Shown one piece after another: positions 1-9,027 of a stretch of 64,000 nt of DNA. The position numbers were made by a program, and so were the translations under genes. Origin of the DNA: Selaginella moellendorffii (Eukaryota; Streptophyta; Lycopodiopsida; Selaginellales; Selaginellaceae). The notes beneath the pieces were generated by a model that was given only the letters and a program-made list of their open reading frames with translations, was not told where the DNA came from and searched no databases. How positions within the stretch are numbered: position 1 is the first letter of the stretch; the number at the start of each line of letters is the position of its first letter. The stretch covers positions 265,039 through 329,038 of the forward strand of contig NW_003314378.1 of the NCBI RefSeq assembly GCF_000143415.4, written 5' to 3'.

Positions 1-38
1 TCGGTAGGCGGCGAAGAAAAACTTTCCAGGATCGGAGG

Positions 39-1490
39 ATGAAAAGTTACAGCCCGAGCTTGCTGTTCTTCGTGCTCCTCTTCTCCGCTGCGGCACTGCT
101 ACTCGTATGGATTCTCGACGTAAATTCCGACTCCGCGATGATGTCCCGGAGCCGAACTCTGGGATCAAACTTCCGCATCAGCAACAACACCACAAGCTAC
201 AACGGCAGCGACTCTTGCAGGAGTAGGAACGAGTACGACTTCTACAGCCGCCGAAGATCGGCGAGCTTCGAGCCATCCGAGTCGCTCCAACGGAAAATCC
301 TAGAGTACGAGGCTTTGCACGGGAGGTGCGCTCCGGGGCCCGAGCAGTGCGCGAACTGTAGTACATGCGGCTACCTCGTCTACGTTCCCGCCAACCAGGG
401 GATCGGCAACAAGATGGTGGCTATAGTAGCAGCGTTTCTCTACGCGCTGCTCACCGACAGGACGATGCTGATCGCGAGGTTGGAGAACCTGGACACGCTC
501 TTCTGCGAGCCGTTTCCATCCAGCTCCTGGCTGCTGCCGTCGAGCTGGAAGCACCTCGAGTTGGCGCCGTGGGACGCCTCCAAGTGGATTGGGAGCCTGG
601 CGGGTTCGCCCAACTGCAGCCGCGGCGTCGACGTGAGCTTCCCCGAGGTGGTGGTGGCCTATCTCGATTACAACTACAGGGACCAGGACAAGGCCTTCTT
701 CTGCCAAGATCAACAGCAAGCTCTCAACTCCAGCGCGCGGTGGATCGTCCTCTCCTCCGGCCAGTACTTCACTCCGGCGCTCTACAACGTCCCGGCTTTC
801 AGGAGCAAACTCGAGGAATTGTTCCCACAGCAGGAGGCCATCTTCCATCTCCTGGTGAGGTACCTGTTGCTTCCCAGTGACTTCGTGTGGGACAAGGCGG
901 CCAGGTACTACGACGCGTACCTGGCCCAGGCCGAGCTTCTAGTCGGGGTCCAGCTGCGAAACCACATCTGGTTCTCGCCACCCAATCTCGCCGAGGATAC
1001 GTTCGACTGCCTGGTGCAACAAGGCGCGCTCGCAAACACCACCCAGGAGCGAGCTCCCAGATCGTCGGTGAGGAAGAACAGCAAGAAGGTGGCGGTGCTG
1101 GTGGTGTCGCTCAACTCGCAGTACTCGGAGACGCTCAAGAGCAAGGTGCTGGGATACGATCTAGCGGACGGCTCCTCGGTGTCCATCCACCAGCCGAGTG
1201 TGGAGGGCGTGCAAAACACGGGGAACTTGGATCACGACGCACAGGCGGTGATGGAGATCTACTTGCTGTCGATGAGCGATGTCCTGGTGACGAGCCCGCC
1301 ATCCACGTTTGACTATTCGGCGGCGGGGCTGGCGGGCGTGCGGCCCGTGCAGTTCGTGTGCGACCAGAACAAGAGCGTGGTTTGCTCGGTGAGGGAGACG
1401 ATGGAGCCGTGCTACCACGTTTATCCGGCTCAGTTCGCGCTGGACAACATTGAAAAGTGCGAATGCGGCGTGGGTTTCAGACTAGTCTAA
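39..1490 (+). CDS. FUT: Galactoside 2-alpha-L-fucosyltransferase, GT37 (copy A, full length)
   Basis: A 483-residue type II Golgi glycosyltransferase of the xyloglucan fucosyltransferase family, which moves fucose from GDP-fucose to a terminal galactose of xyloglucan or arabinogalactan proteins. Residues 8-25 form a signal anchor; a Ser/Arg-rich stem follows to about 95. Family motifs are visible: GIGNK at 121-125 with the helix FLYALLTDR to 141, VGVQLR at 302-307, SLNSQYSETL at 357-366 and LVTSPPSTF at 416-424. Single coding exon in what is visible. MKSYSP was chosen as start because the anchor follows at once, although the frame stays open to base 1. Oddity: residue 425 is Asp, whereas copies B-E and G read Gly (STFGY), as the family does. 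It is the only copy without a frameshift. Acceptor specificity cannot be read from sequence. Confidence 0.92.
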   Translation: MKSYSPSLLFFVLLFSAAALLLVWILDVNSDSAMMSRSRTLGSNFRISNNTTSYNGSDSCRSRNEYDFYSRRRSASFEPSESLQRKILEYEALHGRCAPGPEQCANCSTCGYLVYVPANQGIGNKMVAIVAAFLYALLTDRTMLIARLENLDTLFCEPFPSSSWLLPSSWKHLELAPWDASKWIGSLAGSPNCSRGVDVSFPEVVVAYLDYNYRDQDKAFFCQDQQQALNSSARWIVLSSGQYFTPALYNVPAFRSKLEELFPQQEAIFHLLVRYLLLPSDFVWDKAARYYDAYLAQAELLVGVQLRNHIWFSPPNLAEDTFDCLVQQGALANTTQERAPRSSVRKNSKKVAVLVVSLNSQYSETLKSKVLGYDLADGSSVSIHQPSVEGVQNTGNLDHDAQAVMEIYLLSMSDVLVTSPPSTFDYSAAGLAGVRPVQFVCDQNKSVVCSVRETMEPCYHVYPAQFALDNIEKCECGVGFRLV

Positions 1491-1870
1491 AGGACGTTCT
1501 TAGAAAGGATGTTGTCTTAGAAAGTTCTTAAAGCTTTAAGATTTTATTTTCTTTCTCGTGATAGATTTCTAAGTTGCTCCTTGGGTGCATCACGCAAATC
1601 TAGCGTCATTTGTAGACTTGCGCGGTCAGGTCATGCTCTTGGCCCACGCAAAGTTGCGTCAAGGCTGCTTTGAAATCCGACATACACGGAAAAGGTAATT
1701 TGGTACCAAGAGCTTATAGACTTTTAATGGCGAGCTGTCTTTTCTGCAGGACTTTGAAAAGCTGCTCGTAGAGTGTTCTGGCTTGGAAACTAACGAGTCT
1801 TGTTTTCACAAATGGCACGCGCAAAGGACTTGACTGTTTACCAAGCCCGGTGGAGAACTTTTTGTGTGAA
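1491..1870 (+). other. FUT 3' flank with an unidentified exon-like remnant
   Basis: The FUT 3' untranslated region is followed by a block kept in most units. Between about 1630 and 1830 it looks like two short exons around a small intron (donor GTAATTTGG near 1697, acceptor TGCAG near 1750). In copy D the joined frame reads VMLLAHAKLHQGCLEIQ and then DFEKLLVECSGLEANESC before a stop; copy A has extra bases at the donor side that break it. I do not recognise the protein. Probably the remnant of a gene truncated when the unit formed. Confidence 0.3.
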
Positions 1871-1876
1871 TATAAA
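1871..1876 (+). promoter_or_regulatory. TATA box of peptide gene A
   Basis: TATAAA 104 bases before the proposed ATG. The same hexamer sits at a similar distance in copies B-G. Confidence 0.5.
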
Positions 1877-1974
1877 ACACTGGAGGCCCATTGGATCCAA
1901 TCGTATCGGAGCAAGCACAGCTCTTGGTTCTTATACAACGATATCATCACTACATTTAGTGCTTTGTGGCTGGA

Positions 1975-2220
1975 ATGGATCGTGGAAGGATGCTTCTTGC
2001 CATCGCATTGGTGATCATGATCAGCGGCAACATCGATTGTTCCAGGCCGGGCTCGTTTTCGGCGATGAGCCAGCAGGCCGAGCTTTTCAATTCCGAATTG
2101 CGCCTTCCTGTTGTTAACAAGATCCACAATCTTTTCGAAAGGACCTTCCGGAGAATGCTCATCCAGGGTCAGCCCACGCCATCCTCCGGCCCTTCCTGGT
2201 GCTGCCACGACCATCCATAG
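1975..2220 (+). CDS. Putative secreted signalling peptide precursor, IDA-like C-terminus (copy A)
   Basis: An 81-residue precursor. Residues 1-5 are charged (MDRGR), 6-18 form a hydrophobic signal-peptide core, with likely cleavage near IDCSR. A polar middle with basic residues (RRM at 59-61) leads to a Pro-rich tail, QPTPSSGPSWCCHDHP. Size and layout match small secreted peptide hormones. The tail aligns with the IDA/IDL core (pattern L-x-x-G-x-P-x-P-x-S-x-P-S) and more loosely with PIP (SGPS). IDA peptides act in the apoplast through HAESA-type receptor kinases; whether this one does is inference. The two Cys in the tail are not typical of IDA. An in-frame GTG lies upstream at 1966; ATG at 1975 is preferred. 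Other possibilities: a divergent CLE/PIP-type peptide or an unrelated secreted protein. Confidence 0.55.
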   Translation: MDRGRMLLAIALVIMISGNIDCSRPGSFSAMSQQAELFNSELRLPVVNKIHNLFERTFRRMLIQGQPTPSSGPSWCCHDHP

Positions 2221-2459
2221 CATTTTCCTAAAACGATTTTTCATTTCAATACCACCATTATTTGGCTAATTGAAGGGGCGGACAGCCACGTGGCTGACAC
2301 GTCACGCTGGGAGACGGCGGCGAATTCTCCTCCAAATCCTCCGCCTCCACCCCTTTCCCCATTCTTCCCCACCTCCGCTTCCTCCCATTACAGTCACACA
2401 TCAATTTACCCAGCTTGCGTCCATGAGGCGCTTATCTCACCAAGGTGAAGGGGAATGAT

Positions 2460-3060
2460 AAAGGCATCTTTCCATTTTTCCCTGTCAACTTCAAGAGACT
2501 TGAGAGCTGCTTGGAATTCCCCGAAGTTCCAGTCCAGCAAGTAAAGTCTCCACAAGACTTTCAGGGATGTCTTGTACAGCTGCGAACAATCAGCCGTGGT
2601 GGTGGCTTGCCCTTGTTCTGGCGAGAAGATCTGCAAAGAGGAGCGGCTGCAGTGAGTCTCGAAGATTCGCAGGTCGTTCGGATTGGGCATGGCTTGAGGG
2701 CCGGGCAGGGCAGGAGGGACAAGAGCCGGTGGTGCTAGAACAAGCTGCAGAGGGAAGTGGGCAGCACTGGCAAAGGCAGATTTTTTCCCACTTGACGATG
2801 GAGTCTCATTGAAATGCACGTCTGGTGAGATGATCAGCGTCTTGGAGACAGGATTGTAGACCTTGTAAGCCTTGTGTTCAATGCTATAGCCTAGGAAAAT
2901 GCCGCTTGTTGAAGTGAGTTTTTTTCTAGTTTTAGAGGGGATATGGACGCCATGGAAGGTGCGCTAATCCATTTGAATTCCACTTTGTGCAAGAACCCTT
3001 GACAATCCTGGACCTCAACATTGGCAAGCACTTAAACGTGTCTTTTGGTACTTACGAGAT
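2460..3060 (-). pseudogene. Copia integrase-tail/linker remnant (copy A)
   Basis: Read on the minus strand, 3060 to 2700 holds the end of a Copia integrase: FLGYSIEHKAYKVYNPVSK and the strand motif IISPDVHFNE, followed by a Pro/Ser-rich linker to about 2460. Upstream parts are frameshifted. The piece occurs at the same place in every unit, so it predates the amplification. It lies head to head with the RNase H fragment on the plus strand just downstream. Confidence 0.65.
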
Positions 3061-3168
3061 ATGTTTCCTTACAGTCTTAAGGCCAAGAGTCAAGCTATGT
3101 TTCCTTACAGTTTTAAGGCCAAGAGTCAAGCTATGTTTCCTTACAGTCTTAAGGCCAAGAGTCAAGCT
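3061..3168 (+). repeat. 36-bp tandem repeat, three copies
   Basis: Units at 3061-3096, 3097-3132 and 3133-3168, each starting ATGTTTCCTTACAG; the middle one has a C-to-T change. Other array copies hold one unit, so this is a local triplication in A. Confidence 0.95.
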
Positions 3169-3410
3169 TACTGGGCTGGCTTTGGCTATATTGTTTAGCC
3201 TTCGGTGTTGGGCCGGGTGTCGTTGAGGAGGCGGCAAAGCCAGATGGCCTCTTTGCATGCGGAACTAGCCTCCGCCTCACAGCTGGAGCAGGCAACGACG
3301 CTCTGCTTCTTGCTGCCAATTGCATTGTAATCTACTGTAACAATCATCACAAGATTAATTCCCGGACGAAACACGCACCACGCTGGGAGACACGTCCAGT
3401 TCTTTCCATG
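3169..3410 (+). pseudogene. Copia RNase H remnant (copy A), with an internal flip
   Basis: Other units encode here a Copia RNase H stretch (SSCEAEASSACKEAIW, then SKHHKINSRTKH). In A the first half (3204-3328) is reversed, so CEAE...KEAIW reads on the minus strand while the KINSRTKH part stays on the plus strand near 3350-3375. Dead fragment. Confidence 0.65.
3204..3328 (-). other. 125-bp in-place micro-inversion
   Basis: The flanks AGCCTTC on the left and AATCTACTG on the right match the other units. The DNA between them is the reverse complement of the segment that runs from ACAATGCAG to CCAACACC in units B-D and G. Confidence 0.88.
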
Positions 3411-3749
3411 TTATGCAATCTTAATTGAACACCACAACAGCCTGGAAATCGAGTCCGCTGCTTCATCCCACCAAAAAATCTGATCTCGTGCACAGCATGA
3501 AACGAACATTCTCTGTGCCTCTCCTGATAGAGCCATACAGGACCTTCTCATGTCCAGCCAGCCACTCGATTATTATATGCAGCACACTCAAATACATCCA
3601 AGTAAATCTTGAAATCCTCGCAAAGTAGGCTAAATGAGTCTGCTTGAGGAGGGCTTAAGTGAGTTGGCAAGGTGTAGTTTTGGTCTTTCCCTTGAACATT
3701 GTAAGATCATGGACCTCACGTCACTACAGTGTCACCTTTAACTCATTGT
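3411..3749. other. Non-coding spacer between Copia remnant and PPR fragment
   Basis: Shared by all units; short open frames are not conserved in frame. I see no gene in it. Confidence 0.6.
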
Positions 3750-4115
3750 AACGCCGCATAAAGGGATTACTGCGTTTGCTCAAGTCCTCGATGGGAGCGT
3801 GGAAGGTGATAGCGCCTACATCAGCTCCGTGAATCGCAACAAGGATTTCTTTATTCTCATGACAGGGGATTTTAGGATCGCGCCAGGCAGGGATCACTTC
3901 GTCTGCATGATCGATATCTTCGGCCGTGGCAGGGAGAATGCCGAGGAATTGCTGCGTGCCATGCCGTTTGTGCCAGATGCTCTGATTTGTAGGGTTTTGG
4001 TGGCATCTTGCCGATCGCATTACGATATGTTTCGGGCACTGGATCGACATATATGGCAAATCGCTCCAAGAGCGTGTTTAAAATGGAAATTGGCGGGAAA
4101 GCGATGTGTTTGTTT
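3750..4115 (+). pseudogene. PPR-protein fragment, E-domain region (copy A)
   Basis: The plus frame reads DHFVCMIDIFGRG, then ENAEELLRAMPFVPDAL and ASCRSHYDMFRA. This is the usual DHYxCMVDLLGRAG ... AEELI..MPFEPDA ... LLGACRIHGD signature of the last PPR motifs and E domain of plant PLS-class proteins, which act in organelle RNA editing. Only about 115 residues remain, with no start codon or upstream repeats, and A lacks a few codons (GRGRENAEE against GRGRQLENAEE elsewhere). A dead passenger. Confidence 0.75.
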
Positions 4116-4204
4116 TCTAGCTGTGCATACTATCGAAAGGTGGAAAAAGAATTTATTTATCTTTCCATTCAGTCAAGTCAGCCTCCCAACCTTTGGAGAA
4201 ACTT

Positions 4205-4870
4205 TCAAGTCATGCCGATGAGCTCTCTCAACTTCTGGATGAGACCACGGTCGTCAATCTGGAACGCTTTTGCGATCACGTTGTCGTTGATTGGAGGACT
4301 GGAATCAAACACCGCCTTGGCCACCTGAGTTGCCCCGGGGTTTTGGCTGTTGAAGCCAGCCATCGCAACCGCAGGCTCCTTTCCAACGTTGAGCTGGAAG
4401 TGAATGAGTCCCCGAGGGAAGACGAACAGATCTCCAGGATAGAGCATTTGGGCGAAGAGCTTGTTGTCCGGCAAGGTGGTGATGAATCCGACTAAGAGGT
4501 TCCCGTGCACGAGGAAGAGCAACTCGGATCCTCGGGGATGGACGTGGGGGGGATTGGTGCCGCCGGGAGCATAGTCGATGCGGGCAAAAGCTACACCAAA
4601 GGTGTTGAGACCGGGGAAATTGTTGACACTCGCCAGCGTGACGTTGGAGCCGAGCTTGTTGTCGGTGTTCCCGGGAGTCGCCAGCAGGCTCGACTTGAAG
4701 TCCTCGGCTTTCACATCGGCGGCCGCCTTGCAGACGACGCCGTTCACTTTGATCTTGGAGCCATTGTCTGCAACGCAAAAGTCCTACAGCATATCTTCAT
4801 CCGCAGCATGTACAAACAAGATGGAGCTGATTGCTAGGAGGAAGGATAGAACAAAACGAAGATGAGCCAT
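4205..4870 (-). pseudogene. Germin-like protein, nonsense mutation (copy A)
   Basis: Same 221-codon single-exon gene as copies B-E and G, but codon 29 is TAG (bases 4784-4786 on the plus strand read CTA) where the others have CAG (Gln). The stop falls just after the signal peptide. Both germin boxes and the C-terminus downstream remain open, with minor changes (I for V at 98, 130 and 156). The C-to-T change is recent-looking because nothing else in the frame is broken. Readthrough or an internal start (next Met too far in) would not give a secreted protein. Confidence 0.9.
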
Positions 4871-4917
4871 CTTGCGAGCTTGGAAAAGACTGATGGAGCT
4901 ATATGAGGGAGGGGCAG

Positions 4918-4928
4918 GCATTTTATAG
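4918..4928 (-). promoter_or_regulatory. TATA box of GLP copy A
   Basis: Minus strand reads CTATAAAATGC about 50 bases before the GLP ATG; identical in the other copies. Confidence 0.7.
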
Positions 4929-6185
4929 CCGGAGGAGGGGAGGCGAGGTCCTTTGGATGACTTCGTCGTGAATCGTGCACGATTTTAGGTACACGGTCTT
5001 CTGTTCCCTTCTATTTCATTTTTTACTCTTGCTGTCCGCATAACACAATCCGATTTGTTTGCTGCCAAGTCGTCTCGGAAGTTTTCTTTTACCGGGCTTG
5101 TCTAGAGCCGTCCAAATCATCTTTTCTTAGATGATGACGACCTTGGTTTTGATGGTAGGAACCGGTCTCAGTGAAACTCGAGTTTTACACGGTCTTGGTA
5201 AAAGCTTTACACTAAATTGCTTTATTCTTCTTGGCACCAGAGACTTTTTATATGTGGAGTTTTAATGGAATTATTATGGATTGTGTAGGTCCATTGCTGA
5301 TACAAATAAACTATGGGTATATCGACCAAAGGTACGTCTATGTAGGTTATCAATTTTGCAGACAATTATGTTGTCAGAAGGATAGTTGCTCACGTAGTCA
5401 TGAGATATATATAGTCATAGTCATTGTGATTATTGTTTGCATCATTGTCATGGGCAAAATAGAATGTTTATTGCTGCCACTTTATTAATCAATTTAATGC
5501 AATAAACTTATGATATTAAAAAAATTTATAATTTGTCCCACCATTGCAATCTAGGAAAGCATCCAGTTGGGGTGGTGGGAGTGAACTGAGAAATACTCAT
5601 TTATTTCTCATGTGCTGCTGTGTGAGCATGTCAATCAATCAGCTGACCTCAGTATTAGTGGTCGTGGGCAGTGCATTCTAAAGCTCTTTGACTTGTTGGG
5701 CAAAGTCGGGCACCCATGCTGGCATGACTTGGTCGTGACCACAGCAAGTTTTGGTTGTTGATATGCAACTAGAACTTGTTTTAAACAGCATATGCATCCT
5801 AGTCAAACATGAGGCAGTTAAGAACTCTTGGAATTCCCCACTATTGCAAAGAAATAAAGAAAAAATATCAATGATTACTCTATTTAACTTTCACTCACCA
5901 TTTTGTTAAGGAAAAACTTAAACAATACACCACATTATTAAAGAATAGTTTAAACGACCAGGATGTAATCGTTTGTACTACTCCTATTCCATCTATAGTG
6001 CCCAATTGTGTAGTGCTGTTAACAATGTAAAGTTGGGAGGCGGCATTAGTCATGTGGATGTCCTCCGCTGCTGCCTGGTTCGAGGAGCCCTTCCACTGTT
6101 GTGAGTTGAGCCTGCAAAGTCTGTTGCAATATTAAAAACGTTTAATTGCCCAGCAAGCCTCACTGGTTTGATCAGTCAGTGTATA
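4929..6185. other. GLP upstream region and AT-rich spacer (copy A)
   Basis: Nearest the GLP it holds the proximal promoter, with the palindromic tract CGTGCACG near 4975. Further on is AT-rich DNA around 5220-5520 (many TTATTAAT and AATAAA stretches). It is repeated with small indels in all units and shows no conserved coding frame. Confidence 0.6.
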
Positions 6186-6433
6186 GTTTTATCTTAAGAG
6201 TAACATTCCACGAACTAGAGAGTAGAATTTAGATGCTCAACCAAAGTCCCACCCATATCCATAACCCACGCCTTGTCCACCAGTGGAATCAACTCTCTGC
6301 GAGGAAAGAAAATAAGATCCAAGCACTAATCACGCAAGTTTACCGCAGATCATGGCTCACAACGAGCAACGTCCTCTCCTTCTTTAAGTACGTGAGGTAA
6401 GAATGTAGATTGGAATTTTTGGTGAGGTGTTGC

Positions 6434-6583
6434 TTTAATGAAAGGTGAAACCGTGTGATGGTGCTCAAGATCCGTCATAGCATATATGGAATGGAAAATG
6501 TACATATGTGTGACATGGTGAACCGGTGAAAACTCGTGTCTCTCCACGTGGACTAGCCACGTGGCACAGGGCCACTCTCAACA
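6434..6583 (-). repeat. Copia-1 3' LTR
   Basis: On the minus strand it starts TGTTGAGAGTGGCCC and ends CACCTTTCATTA. About 150 bp, short for Copia. It matches 10669-10805 with small indels and a few substitutions. Confidence 0.85.
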
Positions 6584-8211
6584 CTCCCAGTGGCACTGTG
6601 GCCATCACGAGTGATGCTCATCAGTGGAGAAAGTCCCAGCCCTTCGCGATGGACTTGAAATCGATCTTGGGGTAGTGCTTTTGTGAAGATATTTGCAACC
6701 TGAGTGGTTGTGTCACAGTAGATCAGCTCAATTGTGCCATCTTCCACTTTCTCACGAACAAAATGATGATGAATCCCAAAGTGTTTGGTGCGTGAATGAA
6801 AGCGAGGATTGGCCGCTAACGCAATGCAGCTTTGATTGTCGCAGAAGAGGCGAGTGGGAGTCTTCACACTCACACCAAGGTTAGAAAGTAGTGAGCGTAA
6901 CCACACACCTTCTTTGGTAGCTTGTGAGGCTGCCAAATATTCTCCTTCAGTACTAGAGGTTGCCACTGTACTTTGCTTCCTGCTGCACCACGAGACTGTC
7001 GCACTGCCCAGGGAAAACGAATAGCCAGAGGTGGACTTGCGTGTGTCACAGTCTCCCCCAAAATCAGCATCACAGTAGCCCGTGAGGGTAAGCGCTTTTC
7101 CCTGGTAGCACAATCCAAGGTAAGTAGTACCTCGAAGGTACCTGAAGATGCGTTTCACTGCTGCCCAATGTTGAGATCCAGGATTAGCCAGGAATTGGCT
7201 AACTTTGCTCACGGCAAAAGAAATATCTGGGCGCGTACAAACAGCTGGATACATGAGACTGCCAACAGCTTGTCTGTAAGGGATGGAGTCCATGGCTCTC
7301 TTGTCTTCCTCTGTCTCAGGAGACATGGCTCGTGAAAGCTGGCAGCCTAGTTCCATTGGTGTCGCCACTGGATTAGAGCTCGTCATAGAAAACCTGGCCA
7401 GTATATCTTCTATATACTTGGCTTGGTGAAGATAGATAGTGCGTTGAGAGCGATCACGCACAAGTTCCATGCCAAGAAAGTAGGAAGCCGAGCCAAGAGT
7501 TTTCATCTCAAATTGGCTGCAAAGATCTCGCTTAACCTGGAGAAACATTAAGCGATGATTATGGATGACAAGAGTATCATCAACATAAAGAGCGATGATC
7601 ACAAATGATTCACCCTCCACCCGAATATAAAGATTCGGGTCTGCCTCGCTACGGGAAAAGCCCACACTTAGTATAAAATTGTCAAAGCGTTTGTACCAAG
7701 ATCTGGGTGCTTGTTTCAAGCCGTAGACAGCTTTCTTGAGAAGCCAGAGATGATCCTCTTTTCCAGCGGCTAGAAATCCTTCTGGCTGTGCCATATAGAT
7801 TTCTTCTTCAAGCGCACCATAAAGGAATGCCGTGGTCACATCCATCTGTTCCAGATCAAAGTCTCCCACCGCAGCAAAATTAATCAAGGAACGAAGAGTA
7901 GAATGTTTAACCACTGGAGCGAAGGTGTCGTTGTAGTCAAGTCCAGGAACTTGCGAGCATCCTTTTGCCACCAATCGCACCTTGTAGCGAACCGAGCCAT
8001 CAGGATTAAGCTTCAGAGCATACACCCACATGCTCTTGATAATCTGGCGATTGGAAGGCACAGTTGGAACAAGAACATGTGTCTCGTTCTTTTGCTGTGA
8101 AGCAATCTCGGCTTCCATTGCTACACGCCAGTAAGACGCTTCCTGTGAGGCCATGGCTTCTCCATAGGTCCTCGGAACAGTAGGAGTCCCAGCTGCACGA
8201 GAGGAGACCAT
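6553..8211 (-). CDS. Copia-1 reverse transcriptase and RNase H
   Basis: An open 552-codon frame. It begins with the usual RT N-terminal region (EASYWRVAMEAEIASQQKNET), then GCSQVPGLDYNDTFAPVVK, DVTTAFLYGALEEEIYMAQP, the catalytic YVDD (LYVDDTLVI) and YFLGMEL. RNase H follows, with GYCDADFGGD, STEGEYLAASQATKEGVWLR, FCDNQSCIALAANP and HSRTKHFGIHHHFVREK. The end runs into the LTR. The frame carries no stop, so this half is young or was kept until recently. It lacks integrase and gag in phase because those blocks are inverted. Confidence 0.92.
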   Translation of the reverse strand: MVSSRAAGTPTVPRTYGEAMASQEASYWRVAMEAEIASQQKNETHVLVPTVPSNRQIIKSMWVYALKLNPDGSVRYKVRLVAKGCSQVPGLDYNDTFAPVVKHSTLRSLINFAAVGDFDLEQMDVTTAFLYGALEEEIYMAQPEGFLAAGKEDHLWLLKKAVYGLKQAPRSWYKRFDNFILSVGFSRSEADPNLYIRVEGESFVIIALYVDDTLVIHNHRLMFLQVKRDLCSQFEMKTLGSASYFLGMELVRDRSQRTIYLHQAKYIEDILARFSMTSSNPVATPMELGCQLSRAMSPETEEDKRAMDSIPYRQAVGSLMYPAVCTRPDISFAVSKVSQFLANPGSQHWAAVKRIFRYLRGTTYLGLCYQGKALTLTGYCDADFGGDCDTRKSTSGYSFSLGSATVSWCSRKQSTVATSSTEGEYLAASQATKEGVWLRSLLSNLGVSVKTPTRLFCDNQSCIALAANPRFHSRTKHFGIHHHFVREKVEDGTIELIYCDTTTQVANIFTKALPQDRFQVHREGLGLSPLMSITRDGHSATGSVESGPVPRG

Positions 8212-8215
8212 TGTC

Positions 8216-8992
8216 TCGATGAGACGCTCAGTAGGCTACTTCCAGACTTTCAAGGATATGGGAGAAACACAAACTGGGAAAATGCTCAAGCGATTGAGAA
8301 GTGATGGTGGAGGCGAATTCACTTCCAATGCTTTCAACCAGCTGTGTGAGCAAGGAGGGATTGTGCGAGAACTTACAACGCGAGAGACTCCACAACAGAA
8401 TGGCGTAGCTGAGCGCAAGAATCGCACACTAGTGGAGAGTGCTCGGGCAATGCTACTTTCCAGTGGTTTGCCTCGCAGCTTCTGGTTTCACGCTGTCTTG
8501 ACGGCGAACTATCTCCAGAACCGGCTCCCCACCTCTGCCCTTGCTGGCATCACTCCTGAAGAAGCATGGAGTGGCAAGAAACCTACAGTTACGCATTGGG
8601 CACACATCCCTGATGGAATGCGCAAGAAATTGGACCCCAAGAGCCAGAAGGCTGTGTTTGTGGGCTACAGCCTCGATCACAAAGCCTATCGTCTCTGGAA
8701 TCCAATCACGAAGCAGGAGATCCTGAGCAGAGATGTGGTTTTCAACGAGAATTCTTTTCTTCCTTCTAGTCAAGGTTCTACTTCCAGACCTACCTTGACC
8801 GAAGAAAATGACGTTGAAGCGGAACAAGATCAGTTGACTGTCGGCACGATCACTGTGCCGCTTCAAACAGTCCCTACGCAACAACCCATGCCCGCTTCTA
8901 CTCCAACACCACCAGCCCCGCCGCCTCCTCCAGATCCTCTACGCAGATCGATCCGCACAAGGCGCACTGGACGACTAAGAACCTGGATCTAG
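8216..8992 (+). pseudogene. Copia-1 integrase C-terminal half and linker, inverted block
   Basis: The plus frame carries GYFQTFKDM, the integrase core RSDGGGEF and PQQNGVAERKNRT (second Asp and catalytic Glu of the DDE triad), GYSLDHKAYRLWNP and SRDVVFNE, then a Pro-rich linker ending RRSIRTRRTGRLR. It opens head to head with the start of the RT block (8211, minus), so it is reversed relative to the LTRs. The first Asp of the triad lies in the other block. Confidence 0.9.
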
Positions 8993-9027
8993 ACTTCAAC
9001 GAGTGGTGGGATTGGGTATCGGCACCC

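Noticed and set aside
1966-1974. Alternative GTG start for the peptide (MAGMDRG...)
   Set aside because: GTG is not a normal plant start; ATG nine bases later is present in all forward copies with this frame.
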